Shown here piece after piece: positions 26,699 through 35,847 of a stretch of DNA of 64,000 nucleotides. Each line of letters starts with the position of its first letter. Position 1 is the first letter of the stretch. Under the pieces are notes generated by a model. It searched no databases, was not told the origin of the DNA, and saw only the letters and a program-made list of their open reading frames with translations. The position numbers and the translations under genes are program-made. This stretch comes from JAPPLB01 sp965208945 (GTDB lineage Bacteria; Acidobacteriota; Terriglobia; Bryobacterales; UBA6623): NCBI GenBank assembly GCA_965208945.1, contig OZ242366.1, positions 4,216,001-4,280,000 of the forward strand, in the 5' to 3' direction.

Positions 26699-26767
26699 TG
26701 ATGGTGTTCTTTCCCGTGGTTGATCGTCCGAAACACTGGCCGTCTCGATCGTGAGCCGGTAGCGCTA

Positions 26768-28225
26768 TTAAGGTCCGCCCGCGGGAATGATTTGCTTCTG
26801 AGCCGCTTCGAAATGCTGTCGAGCTTCTTCAATTCGTCCTGTGTCAAGCAGAGCCATGGCCAGCGCCTCCCGGATACGAGGCGTGTCCGAGCGCTTGATC
26901 GCCTCGAGGAGATGAGCCACAGCGCGTTCGGGATGTCCCGACCTTGCTGCCGCGACACCCGCATTGTAGAGTGCATCGACCAGATCGGGATCGAAGCGCG
27001 CCGCCTGCTCGAAGTACTGTTCTGCTGACAGAAAATTCTCTTCACGAGCCTCCAGAAGCCCTAGGTAGTTGTGAGTGGGTCCATCCTGGGGCGACATTTC
27101 AAGCGATTTCTCCAGCAGGCTCCGGGCTTCAGCAGGGTTGCCTTGTTGGAGGTAAGCCAGCGCCAGGTTGCGCGCGGCGGAGACACTGGGCCGCCCCTCG
27201 AAGGCCTGTCTAAGAGCACTGATACCCTGCGCCAGGTCACCCTGTTGCAGAGATCTGCGGGCGGCCTGCTCTAGTGCGTCGGCTCGCCACACGGCTTCTT
27301 GGCGGGCGGTCAGATCTCGAAAGGCGCGCAGTTCCTGCAAGGCCTGCGTTCTCTCCCCAGCCGCGCGGTGTAGTGCCGCAAGTTGGAAGTGAGCACCGGG
27401 GTGTTGAGGGTCGAGTTGCACGGCTTCGTTCAGGTGACGACGCGCACCATCCTGGTCCCCGATCTTGAGCAACGCCGAACCGAGGTAATAGTGAGCAAAG
27501 AAGTCTTTCTGTCCGCGGGCCATCGCCTCCTGCAAAGGGGATGTCGCTTCGTCCCAGCGGCCAAGCTGAAACAAAGTAATCCCCAGAAAGAAGTGTCCCT
27601 GTGGGAAATCCGGCGCCAGCCGGACCACTTCCCGGTACTGTTCCAGCGAACCGGACTCATCTCCCGTCCGTGCCAGCGTGAAGGCCAGGTTGAAGCGCAA
27701 CTCGGGGTCATTACCTGCGTAGGCGAGGGCCCGGGTGTAGGCTTCGGCCGCCTCCCGCATCTTGCCGGTGTGGCCCTTGCGAGCCTGCGCGAGGAGAGCG
27801 TTTCCGAGTTGCACCTGCGCCCGTGGGTGTTGCGGAGAGAGCCGAAGGGTCTCACGAAAGGCCGCTTCGGCTGCTTGGAACTCGCCCGTGTTCAGCAGCG
27901 CCAATCCGAGGTTGTAGCGGTGAGCCCCGACGCCAGGTTGCAGAATAGTCAGGGTCTGGAAGCGAGCGGCGGCGTCTCCGAATCGCTGCGCCCCGGCGAG
28001 ACAGTATCCGAGTGAACTGAGAATCGACACATTTTCGGGATCATGTTGAAGTGCTTGCTCGAAGTATGAAGCAGCGACTGCAAAATTCTTTGCTTCCATC
28101 GCCCGGACAGCTTGTTGCAACACGTTGCCAGGTTGGGCTGACCAGCAAACAGCGTTCAGCAACAAGCAATGGGTCAGTAGGCGGCAGGAGGTACAGAAAA
28201 GCGTCGATAACCGTATAGCTTCCAT
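26768..28225 (-). CDS. TPR-repeat protein (exported)
   Basis: A 485-residue protein. The N-terminal hydrophobic stretch (LFCTSCRLLTHCLLLNAVCWSAQ) looks like a signal peptide. It is followed by about ten TPR units such as AASYFEQALQHDPENVSILS, AEAAFRETLRLSPQHPRAQV and ARRHLNEAVQLDPQHPGAHF. It is the first gene of the two-gene TPR operon and is divergent from the PSD1 gene, with only 39 bases between them. Confidence 0.88.
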   Translation of the reverse strand: MEAIRLSTLFCTSCRLLTHCLLLNAVCWSAQPGNVLQQAVRAMEAKNFAVAASYFEQALQHDPENVSILSSLGYCLAGAQRFGDAAARFQTLTILQPGVGAHRYNLGLALLNTGEFQAAEAAFRETLRLSPQHPRAQVQLGNALLAQARKGHTGKMREAAEAYTRALAYAGNDPELRFNLAFTLARTGDESGSLEQYREVVRLAPDFPQGHFFLGITLFQLGRWDEATSPLQEAMARGQKDFFAHYYLGSALLKIGDQDGARRHLNEAVQLDPQHPGAHFQLAALHRAAGERTQALQELRAFRDLTARQEAVWRADALEQAARRSLQQGDLAQGISALRQAFEGRPSVSAARNLALAYLQQGNPAEARSLLEKSLEMSPQDGPTHNYLGLLEAREENFLSAEQYFEQAARFDPDLVDALYNAGVAAARSGHPERAVAHLLEAIKRSDTPRIREALAMALLDTGRIEEARQHFEAAQKQIIPAGGP

Positions 28226-28264
28226 GTAACGCTTTGCTACAATCTACCATGGGTATAGTGCACC
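28226..28264. promoter_or_regulatory. Short divergent promoter region
   Basis: The 39 bases between the start codons of the TPR operon (minus) and the PSD1 operon (plus) must hold elements for both directions, or promoters must overlap coding sequence. TATAGT at about 28254 is a possible -10 box for the plus gene, but it would leave a very short leader. ATCTACCAT is shared with the promoter proposed at 14292. Confidence 0.3.
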
Positions 28265-30409
28265 ATGAGACCGTTGTTGTTGGGGTTTCTGATCGGATGT
28301 CAGTGCTTCGCGGCGACAGAAACGGTGACACCCAGCTTCCGCAACGATATCATCCCCGCTATCACGAAGTTAGGTTGCAATTCCGGCCGCTGCCACGGTT
28401 CCCAGTACGGCAAAGGCGGCTTCAAACTGTCTCTGTTGGGCTTCGACGTTGCATCCGACTACAACGCGATCGTCAAAGACCTCAAGGGAAGGCGCGTTAA
28501 TCTCAACGACCCTGCCGTAAGTCTGGTCCTGCGCAAGCCGACTCTGACGATTCCTCACGGCGGCGGTCTTCGCTTCGCCGTAGATTCGTCGACCTATAAC
28601 CTCTTGCTGAGCTGGATTGCAGCGGGAGTCCCAGAGCCCCTGGCGACCGACCCCCGACTTACGAGTGTCGATGCTCGTCCCGCATCCCGGAAATTGAGCA
28701 TCGGCGAGAAGTTGCCGCTGAAGGTAACCGCCCGTTTCAGTGACGGGAGCACGCGGGACGTAACACGGACCTGCCGCCTGGAGGTGTTGAACGATAACGT
28801 CGCTGAGGTCTCTCCGCAAGGTGTGGTCACCGCGAAAGCCGGCGGAAGGGCCGCCGTTTTGGCTCGTTACATGGGGAAGACTGCCGTCGTGAACCTGTTG
28901 ACGCCGTACGCCCCTCCCGATGAAAGTTCTTCCTTCGAAACCAACAATTACATCGACGAGATACTCGCCGGGAAATGGAAGCAGCTCGGACTCCGTCCTG
29001 CGGGGCCTTCGAGTGACACGCAGTTTCTTCGCCGTGTGTATCTGGATCTGATCGGCATACTGCCCTCTGAGGCCGAAGTGCGGGCTTTCGTGTCCGACAC
29101 TTCCGAAGACAAGCGGTCGAAGGTAATTGACCATCTGCTGGAACGTCCCGAATACCAGGACTTTTGGACTCTCCGCTGGGGTGATCTCCTACGAGTCACT
29201 CGCAACGGCATGGGTGAGAAGCCCATGTGGAATTTCAATCGCTGGCTGCACCGGAGCATGGGTGAGAACCGTCCGATCAACGAGATGGTACGGGAGATTC
29301 TCGTCGCGCGAGGACAACCGAATCGTGAGAACGTCTCGGCTTTCTACAAGATGACCCGTTCACCCGAGGAGGCCGCCGAAGCAGTCAGCGTAACCTTCAT
29401 GGGTCTGCGTTTGGGCTGTGCCAAGTGTCATCAGCATCCGTTCGAGAAGTGGGGTCAAGACGATTACTACGGGATGGCGGCCTTCTTCGCACGGCTTGAC
29501 TCAAAACCCGATGCCGATTACGGTCAGGCGACCTTGCGTTTGAAACCCACTGGATTTGTCCGGCACCCCAAGACACAGCAAGTGGTTCGGCCATCGATCC
29601 CCGGTGGTGACACTTTCGGCTACGAAGGAGATCTGCGGATCAAGCTTGCCGATTGGCTCACTTCGGATACGAACCCCTGGCTCGCAAGGAACTTCGCGAA
29701 CCGCTTTTGGGGATACGTGATGGGCCGTGGATTAATTGAACCGCTCGACGACATTCGAGACACCAACCCGCCATCGGTACCCGAGTTGCTGAACGCCTTG
29801 GCAATGGATTTGCAAAAGAGCGGGTTCGACCAGAAGCATCTGCTGCGCAGAATCACCAATTCGCGCGCCTATCAGCTCGATTCACGACCTGCTCACGGCA
29901 GCCCCCCGGACAACACGTTCTATACGTTCTACAGTCCCAAAAGGCTTTTGGCTGAGCAATTGCTGGATGCGATCACGTACGCAACGCATTCTCCGGACAA
30001 ATTCCCCAATCTCCCTGCGGACCTGCGTCCCATTCAACTGCCCGATCCCGAGGTGCCTTCGGAGTTTCTGGACCTGTTTGGCCGGCCTCGACGGTTGGTG
30101 CCCTGTGAGTGCTCGCGACTGAATGACAGCAATTTGAATCAGGTTCTGAGCCTCATGAACGGCGAATACCTGCAAGAGAAAATCGCTTCGCCCAGCGGTC
30201 GCGTGGCATCGTTGTTCCAGCTTGTTCCCCTGGAGCAGGCTGTTGCCAACCTGTACTATGCCACGGTAAGTCGTCCTCCCTCCGACGAAGAGTTCGCTCG
30301 AACGATGGAAATCCTGGGTCAAAGACGGAATGCAGAAGCAAAACGGCAGGTTCTCGAAGATCTCTTGTGGGTTCTGTTGAATTCTCGGGAGTTTCTCTTC
30401 AACCACTGA
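28265..30409 (+). CDS. PSD1-type protein with bacterial Ig-like segment
   Basis: A 714-residue exported protein (signal MRPLLLGFLIGCQCFAA). The N-terminal domain has a widened haem-like motif CNSGRCH (CX4CH, residues 38-44) rather than CXXCH. Residues about 135-220 resemble a Big_2 bacterial Ig-like domain (KLSIGEKLPLKVTARFSDGS, VSPQGVVTAKAGGRAAVLA). DUF1549 follows with FLRRVYLDLIGILPSE and CAKCHQHPFEKWGQDDYY near residue 385; DUF1553 follows with NPWLARNFANRFWGYVMGRG. It is first of a tight run with DUF1501, cytochrome-WD40 and PPC-domain genes. It belongs to the Ig-bearing PSD1 subgroup, distinct from the other PSD1 proteins here. Confidence 0.9.
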   Translation: MRPLLLGFLIGCQCFAATETVTPSFRNDIIPAITKLGCNSGRCHGSQYGKGGFKLSLLGFDVASDYNAIVKDLKGRRVNLNDPAVSLVLRKPTLTIPHGGGLRFAVDSSTYNLLLSWIAAGVPEPLATDPRLTSVDARPASRKLSIGEKLPLKVTARFSDGSTRDVTRTCRLEVLNDNVAEVSPQGVVTAKAGGRAAVLARYMGKTAVVNLLTPYAPPDESSSFETNNYIDEILAGKWKQLGLRPAGPSSDTQFLRRVYLDLIGILPSEAEVRAFVSDTSEDKRSKVIDHLLERPEYQDFWTLRWGDLLRVTRNGMGEKPMWNFNRWLHRSMGENRPINEMVREILVARGQPNRENVSAFYKMTRSPEEAAEAVSVTFMGLRLGCAKCHQHPFEKWGQDDYYGMAAFFARLDSKPDADYGQATLRLKPTGFVRHPKTQQVVRPSIPGGDTFGYEGDLRIKLADWLTSDTNPWLARNFANRFWGYVMGRGLIEPLDDIRDTNPPSVPELLNALAMDLQKSGFDQKHLLRRITNSRAYQLDSRPAHGSPPDNTFYTFYSPKRLLAEQLLDAITYATHSPDKFPNLPADLRPIQLPDPEVPSEFLDLFGRPRRLVPCECSRLNDSNLNQVLSLMNGEYLQEKIASPSGRVASLFQLVPLEQAVANLYYATVSRPPSDEEFARTMEILGQRRNAEAKRQVLEDLLWVLLNSREFLFNH

Positions 30410-30423
30410 TGGAGGCATAAGTC

Positions 30424-31776
30424 ATGATCGACGTGCCGACCGTAACTCATCGCAAATGTGACGGCATCCCACGCCGCGAATGCTTGCGCATCGGCTCACT
30501 GGGTCTGTTCGGACTCAACCTTCCTCAACTGCTGCGCGCAGCCGAATCCGAGTCGGACAGGACGGCCTCAGCCAGGAAAGTGTCCTGCATCCTGATGTGG
30601 TTGAGTGGGGGGATCAGCCAGATCGACAGCTTTGACCCCAAGCCCAACGCCCCGAGGGAGATCCGCGGAGAGTTTGGCACGATCCCCACCCGCACGCCGG
30701 GGATTCACTTCGTGGAGCATCTTCCGAAGCTGTCGAAGATGACGCCGAAGTTTTCACTGGTCCGCTCGATGACTCACAACCAGGGCACGCATGGACTCGC
30801 CGATCAATTGGTGACCAGTGGCTACGCGCCCACACCTTCCGGTGTTGGAGTTCGTTATCCCTGCCAGGGGTCGATCGTCAGTTGGGTCGTTGGGTATCGG
30901 AACGGCGTTCCGCCCTATGTCTATGTCGGCGATGTCACGGGTCCGGATGAGTTCCGCAAACGAGACGCACTCAATGCGGGAGTCTTGGGAGCGCAGCACA
31001 ATCCACTCCAACTCGGGGACCAGGCGAATAAGCCGGACTTCAAGGTCCTTGGGGTCTCGCCTCCCAAGGGAGTCGATCTTGCCCGGTTGAACAGTCGGCG
31101 AGAGATGCTGACCATGCTGGACCGCTGGCAACGTGACACGGACACGCGTTTGGCGAGCCTGCAGTCGGTGGATGCCTATTATCAAAAAGCGTACTCGCTT
31201 GTGACCTCGCCGATGGCGAAGCGAGCGTTCGACCTCGACGAGGAACCCGTTCAACTACGGGATGCGTACGGGCGGACCATGTACGGCCAGAGTTGCCTGT
31301 TGGCCCGAAGACTTGTCGAGGCCGGGGTGCGGTATGTCACGGTCGGCATGCCGGGCTGGGACTCGCACGTTGACAATTTCAACGATCTGAGAGACAAGCT
31401 ACTCCCCGTTCTGGACACTACGTATTCGGCGTTACTGCAAGACCTCTCGGACCGAGGGATGCTCGACACTACGCTGGTGATCTGCATGGGTGAGTTCGGG
31501 CGTACGCCCAAGATCAATGCCGAAGCCGGACGGGACCATTGGCCCGCCACCCAGGTTTTTGCCATGGGCGGCGGCGGCATCCAGACCGGCATCGTCGTCG
31601 GTGAGACCAGTGACCGATCCGATTACCCCACAGAACGACCTGTTTCGGTACAGGACTTCTGCGCTACCGTGTACCATGCGCTTGGCATCCCCACCACACT
31701 CGAGTATCTCTCTTCGGAAAACCGTCCGATCGCAGTGTTGAATGAAGGCGAGCCCATCGCGGAGCTGATTTCGTGA
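30424..31776 (+). CDS. DUF1501 family protein
   Basis: A 450-residue protein with the Tat-like start RRECLRIGSLGLFGLNLPQLL. GGAGG lies upstream of the ATG and the spacing to the PSD1 stop is 14 bases. Signatures include SCILMWLSGGISQIDSFDPK, VICMGEFGRTPKIN, AGRDHWPATQVFAMGGGGI and VQDFCATVYHALGI. It overlaps the next gene by four bases (GTGA), indicating coupled translation. It is more divergent than the other DUF1501 proteins here, in keeping with its different PSD1 partner. Confidence 0.92.
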   Translation: MIDVPTVTHRKCDGIPRRECLRIGSLGLFGLNLPQLLRAAESESDRTASARKVSCILMWLSGGISQIDSFDPKPNAPREIRGEFGTIPTRTPGIHFVEHLPKLSKMTPKFSLVRSMTHNQGTHGLADQLVTSGYAPTPSGVGVRYPCQGSIVSWVVGYRNGVPPYVYVGDVTGPDEFRKRDALNAGVLGAQHNPLQLGDQANKPDFKVLGVSPPKGVDLARLNSRREMLTMLDRWQRDTDTRLASLQSVDAYYQKAYSLVTSPMAKRAFDLDEEPVQLRDAYGRTMYGQSCLLARRLVEAGVRYVTVGMPGWDSHVDNFNDLRDKLLPVLDTTYSALLQDLSDRGMLDTTLVICMGEFGRTPKINAEAGRDHWPATQVFAMGGGGIQTGIVVGETSDRSDYPTERPVSVQDFCATVYHALGIPTTLEYLSSENRPIAVLNEGEPIAELIS

Positions 31777-33425
31777 GATCGAGCGCGCTGTTGGCCGCTC
31801 TCTGGCTCAGTGTGCCATGGGGTGTGCGGGCGGAGTCCGTCGACTACTACCGGAACGTTCGCCCCATCCTCGAGAAGAACTGTGTGGGTTGCCACCACCA
31901 CGGATCCCTCAACCAGCCGGCTATGTCGGGAGGACTGGCCTTGGATTCTTACGACGCGGTCCTGAAGGGTGGCAAGGAACCGATTGTGAAGCTTGGCCAG
32001 GCGTCAGAAAGCGAGCTTCTGCGACGTCTGGAAGCGTCCGACCCGGCGGTCCGCATGCCAAGAGGTGGACCACCTCTGCCTGCCGAGTCCATCGCCGTTA
32101 TCCGCCAATGGATAGAAGACGGCGCGGGAGAAGGGATGCCCGCAGAGTCCCTCATGCCCCCCCCGGACACGAGAACGACTTCTCGAATCGCTGTCCGGGC
32201 CATTGATGTGTTCATACCGTTCGGGAGCCGGCTGCCGGTCAAACCTACCATGGATCAATTAAGTCCGCAAAAGACTGCGATCCTCCGCATTCCCGGAACA
32301 TTGGTGGTGGAACAGGAGCACCAAACGCACTCGATCGCGGCAAAGCCGTATGAGGACGGCTTGGACGTGAAAATGGGGCCTCTGGCGCCCGCCACCGCCA
32401 TCGCGTTCAGCCCGGATGGCCGTTACCTGTTGGTGGGCTCCTTCGGCGGTGTGGCGGTTTGGGACCTCTCGAAACGTTCCGTCGTCAGGGATCTCGATGA
32501 CGTCAGCGGCAGCGTCAACAGCCTTGAATTCAGCCCGGACGGCAAGCTGCTTTCCATCGCCGGGGGTAAGCCGTACTCATCTGGAGAAGTCCGGCTCTAC
32601 GATCCCCAATCCGATTTCCAACTGATTACCGTCTTGACCGCACATCAAGAAGTCATACTCGACCAGGCATTCAGTCCTGACTCCATGCGCCTGGCTACAG
32701 TGGGCTTCGACAAGACGGTCGAAATCTGGGATTTGGGTGCGCGAAAACGAATCGCAGAGATCAACGATCATTCCGACACAGTGCAGTGTGTTGCATTCGA
32801 CCCCGAGGGAAAGACCATCGCCACGGGAGCCATGGACATGACCGTGAAGATTTCAGACGGCACGACAGGGAAGGGGGAACTCACGCTGAATCCCGAGCTG
32901 AAGGGAATGCTGGCTGTCGCCTTCAGCCCAGACGGAAAGTTTCTGCTGACTTCGGGTGAATCTCCTGAGATCTATTGGTGGGAGTTGGCTGAAATAGGGG
33001 CGACCGTTACGGAGGCGGGCTGGATCGCCTCGCGCAAGTTCCCGGGCCACCTCGAACCGGTCTATGATATGCGCTTCAGTCCGAATGGACAGTTTCTCGC
33101 CACGGCCGGCGCCGACCGCACCGTTCGTTTGTGGGATGGCAGGTCCGGCCGGCCCATCCATGCCTGGGTTGACGCCGACGACCTGTTGTACACCGTCGCT
33201 TTCAGCCCGGATTCGAAACGTGTGGCGGCTGCCGGCGGTGATGGCTTGACCCGTGTCTGGGATGTCGATTCGGGCGCTCTCCTCACAGTCTTTGTATATA
33301 AGGCGCGCGGCGCGCAAGTTGCGAGTGAATGGTTGGCCGTCACTCCGGAGGGAACCTACAATGCCTCCCCAAATCTCGGTCAGGTCATACGTCCGAAGAA
33401 GGTACACCATGCGAAGAACCGCTGA
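31773..33425 (+). CDS. Cytochrome c domain fused to WD40 propeller
   Basis: A 550-residue exported protein (signal MRSSALLAALWLSVPWGVRA; GTG start overlapping the previous stop). The N-terminal PSCyt1-like domain has CVGCHHHG (C37 to H41) and ends with a VIRQWIEDGA helix. Residues about 190-520 are WD40 repeats: AIAFSPDGRYLLVGSFGG, AFSPDSMRLATVGFDKTVEI, DMRFSPNGQFLATAGADRTV and AFSPDSKRVAAAGGDGLTRV. The propeller may bind a redox or substrate partner of the same operon. Its end overlaps the next start by 17 bases. Confidence 0.9.
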   Translation: MRSSALLAALWLSVPWGVRAESVDYYRNVRPILEKNCVGCHHHGSLNQPAMSGGLALDSYDAVLKGGKEPIVKLGQASESELLRRLEASDPAVRMPRGGPPLPAESIAVIRQWIEDGAGEGMPAESLMPPPDTRTTSRIAVRAIDVFIPFGSRLPVKPTMDQLSPQKTAILRIPGTLVVEQEHQTHSIAAKPYEDGLDVKMGPLAPATAIAFSPDGRYLLVGSFGGVAVWDLSKRSVVRDLDDVSGSVNSLEFSPDGKLLSIAGGKPYSSGEVRLYDPQSDFQLITVLTAHQEVILDQAFSPDSMRLATVGFDKTVEIWDLGARKRIAEINDHSDTVQCVAFDPEGKTIATGAMDMTVKISDGTTGKGELTLNPELKGMLAVAFSPDGKFLLTSGESPEIYWWELAEIGATVTEAGWIASRKFPGHLEPVYDMRFSPNGQFLATAGADRTVRLWDGRSGRPIHAWVDADDLLYTVAFSPDSKRVAAAGGDGLTRVWDVDSGALLTVFVYKARGAQVASEWLAVTPEGTYNASPNLGQVIRPKKVHHAKNR

Positions 33426-35616
33426 CATCGCCTCCAGTGGCCGTGGAGGTCCATCCCTGCTCTTCAGCCTTGTCTTTCCGGGGTCACGGAGCTTGCTCAT
33501 ATTGACGACGGCCTTTTTGTTGCTGTTTGGCTCCAGCCAAGGTCTTGCCCAAAGAGGCTACCCGCGGATCGAAACGGTCTATCCCGGGGCGGTGACCCGC
33601 GGCAAGACAACAGAAGTCCTCCTGAGAGGGAGATATAACCTGAAGGAGGCGAATCGGGTTCTGTTCAGCGGTGACGGAGTCAGCGCCAGTATCGTCGACT
33701 GGTCTGAGCTGGAAAACCCCCAACCGGCGAAGAACAAGCTTCCAGTATTCCCCCCCGAGACTTTACGGATCAAGGTAACGGTGGCCGAAGACGCGATGAC
33801 AGGCATCCGGCCGTTCCGCGTCCTTACCAAGGGAAGCTTATCCGCACTTGCTCATCTTCTGGTCACCGAGGCGCCTGGCGTGAACGAATCGGAACCGAAC
33901 GACTCGACCTCGGAAGCGCAGACGATCGAGGTTCCGCAGACCGTCAACGGCTTGCTCGACAAGGAAGTCGATGTTGATGTGTACAAGTTCCACGCCGAAG
34001 CGGGGGTCCGCATGAGTTTCATCGTCCACTCGGCGCGCCTCCAGCACCCCGTACCTCATCTCGAGAGGAACTTCGCAGATCTCATCATGAGTATTCGCGA
34101 CAGCGACGACAACGAACTGGCCGCGGCGGACGACTGGAACGGACAAGACCCTCAACTGTTTCACACTTTCCGGCAATCCGGGACGTATTACTTGAGAGTG
34201 CGCGAGGCTCGCTACCACTCCGGCAAGGACAAGTGGTGGTACGCACTATCAGTGCTCACTACTCCGCACGTGACATCCATCTTCCCACCTGTTGCCAAAG
34301 CTGGATCAAGAGCAAAACTGGAGCTTGAAGGTTTCAATCTGGAGGGTGTTGGCTCCTACGAAGTCGATGTACCAGTGGAAACAGGGAAGGGTTTTCGTTT
34401 TCAAGTCGCGTCTCCTCGAGGCAAGTCGAATCCCGTGCGTTTGTTGATCACCGATTTGATGACCGCAGCGGAGACGGATCGACAAAGGGAGTTTACCGAG
34501 ATCAAGATCCCGGCAGGGATCAGCGGTCGAATTTCCACCGAAAGCGAGGTAGACCGCTATCGTTTCAGGGCTCGTGGGGGTGACGCGCTGGAGTTTGTTG
34601 TACAGCGGGGCAACTCTTATCTTGATCCATTGCTTGAGGTGCGCGACGCGACGGGAACACTTCTAGCCGCCCAGGACGACGGTGTGATCACTCTTGGCCA
34701 AGGAGCCCGAGGATCGATCGCATTCCCTGCGGACAAGAACGCGCGGATCGAGTGGACCGCTCCGGTCGATGGCGAATACGAAGTTCAGGTCCGCGACGCC
34801 AACTACTTCGGTAGCAGGGATCACGTGTATCATCTCGTTGCCCGGCCGCAAGAACCCGACTTTGCTCTGATCGTTGATGACGACCGGATGCCCGTAGGCC
34901 CAAGAGAATCCTACACGAGTGTGGTTACGGTCGAACGCCAGAATGGTTTTGACGGCCCGGTCGAACTCTTTGTGAGAGGATTGCCAGAGGGGATCGTCGC
35001 CGAAAGGAGCGCCATTCCACCCCATCTGAACCAAGGCAATATCGTATTGACAGGTTCCCTGGACGTAATACCGGACGCCAAGGACGTCGAAGTGTATGGC
35101 GTAGCCGAAGTCCGCCTCTACGACGGACAAACCAAGACGATCCAGCGGACAGCGAAGCCTTTCGCCCCGATGGGCCAAGCGGGTGGCCGCAGTTTCTATG
35201 CTGCGCCATCAATCACTGCCGCAGCGGTCGAGGGCAGCGACATTATCATGGACGCAACTCCACGGCGTGTCACGCTACGTCCCGGCGAATCGGCCACCGT
35301 GGATATCAAGGTTACGCGTAACAACTATGACGGCCCGATCGAGATGAACGTGATCCTCTGGAACCTGACACAACGCCTGAGCGAGCTTCCTGAAGGCATC
35401 ATTTTCGAAGAGAAGCAGAGTAAGACGTCGCTCGGACCGAAGGAAACTGAAGGATGGGTTACATTCCGAGCAGAAGCGGATGCGCCTCCCTTGGATGACT
35501 ACTTGATGACGGTTCTTGGCCAGATTACCTACAACCGGATTTTCATGACCCGGGTTGCGGCGTTCTTTCGGCTCACGATCAAGCCCGACGTTCAAAGGCT
35601 GTCAGAGGCCAGGTAG
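33409..35616 (+). CDS. Secreted protein with two PPC (pre-peptidase C-terminal) domains
   Basis: About 735 residues from the ATG at 33409, which precedes a signal peptide (LLILTTAFLLLFGSSQGLAQ); a longer frame from 33253 lies within the WD40 gene. Early residues have IPT-like Ig features (IETVYPGAVTRGKTTEVLLR). Two PPC-type modules follow: one with ESEPNDSTSEAQTIEV and VDVYKFHAEAGVRMSF, and one with IPAGISGRISTESEVDRYRF and DGEYEVQVRDANYFG. The C-terminal half has repeated Ig-like segments (GFDGPVELFVRGLPEG, NYDGPIEMNVILWNLT). No protease domain is present, so it is probably an adhesive or binding member of the PSD1 operon. Confidence 0.85.
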   Translation: MRRTADIASSGRGGPSLLFSLVFPGSRSLLILTTAFLLLFGSSQGLAQRGYPRIETVYPGAVTRGKTTEVLLRGRYNLKEANRVLFSGDGVSASIVDWSELENPQPAKNKLPVFPPETLRIKVTVAEDAMTGIRPFRVLTKGSLSALAHLLVTEAPGVNESEPNDSTSEAQTIEVPQTVNGLLDKEVDVDVYKFHAEAGVRMSFIVHSARLQHPVPHLERNFADLIMSIRDSDDNELAAADDWNGQDPQLFHTFRQSGTYYLRVREARYHSGKDKWWYALSVLTTPHVTSIFPPVAKAGSRAKLELEGFNLEGVGSYEVDVPVETGKGFRFQVASPRGKSNPVRLLITDLMTAAETDRQREFTEIKIPAGISGRISTESEVDRYRFRARGGDALEFVVQRGNSYLDPLLEVRDATGTLLAAQDDGVITLGQGARGSIAFPADKNARIEWTAPVDGEYEVQVRDANYFGSRDHVYHLVARPQEPDFALIVDDDRMPVGPRESYTSVVTVERQNGFDGPVELFVRGLPEGIVAERSAIPPHLNQGNIVLTGSLDVIPDAKDVEVYGVAEVRLYDGQTKTIQRTAKPFAPMGQAGGRSFYAAPSITAAAVEGSDIIMDATPRRVTLRPGESATVDIKVTRNNYDGPIEMNVILWNLTQRLSELPEGIIFEEKQSKTSLGPKETEGWVTFRAEADAPPLDDYLMTVLGQITYNRIFMTRVAAFFRLTIKPDVQRLSEAR

Positions 35617-35847
35617 ATTCGGTTGAGCCGCGCCTGTCCGCATTATCATTCCCTGTCTGCCAGGCTGTGTTGTCGGCGAGCACAGTCTGCGGCCGTGATC
35701 TCGAGCTTTGCGTAGAGGTGCTCCCTTCTGCTTGCCTGGGTCGAGAGAGTGAGTTTCGGAGCCAAGAGGCTCGTGGCATGAAGGGTCATGGGGCGTAATG
35801 AGAGATGATAGTCAAGGGGCAAGGCTGCTGAGTCCGCTGCTGGACGA

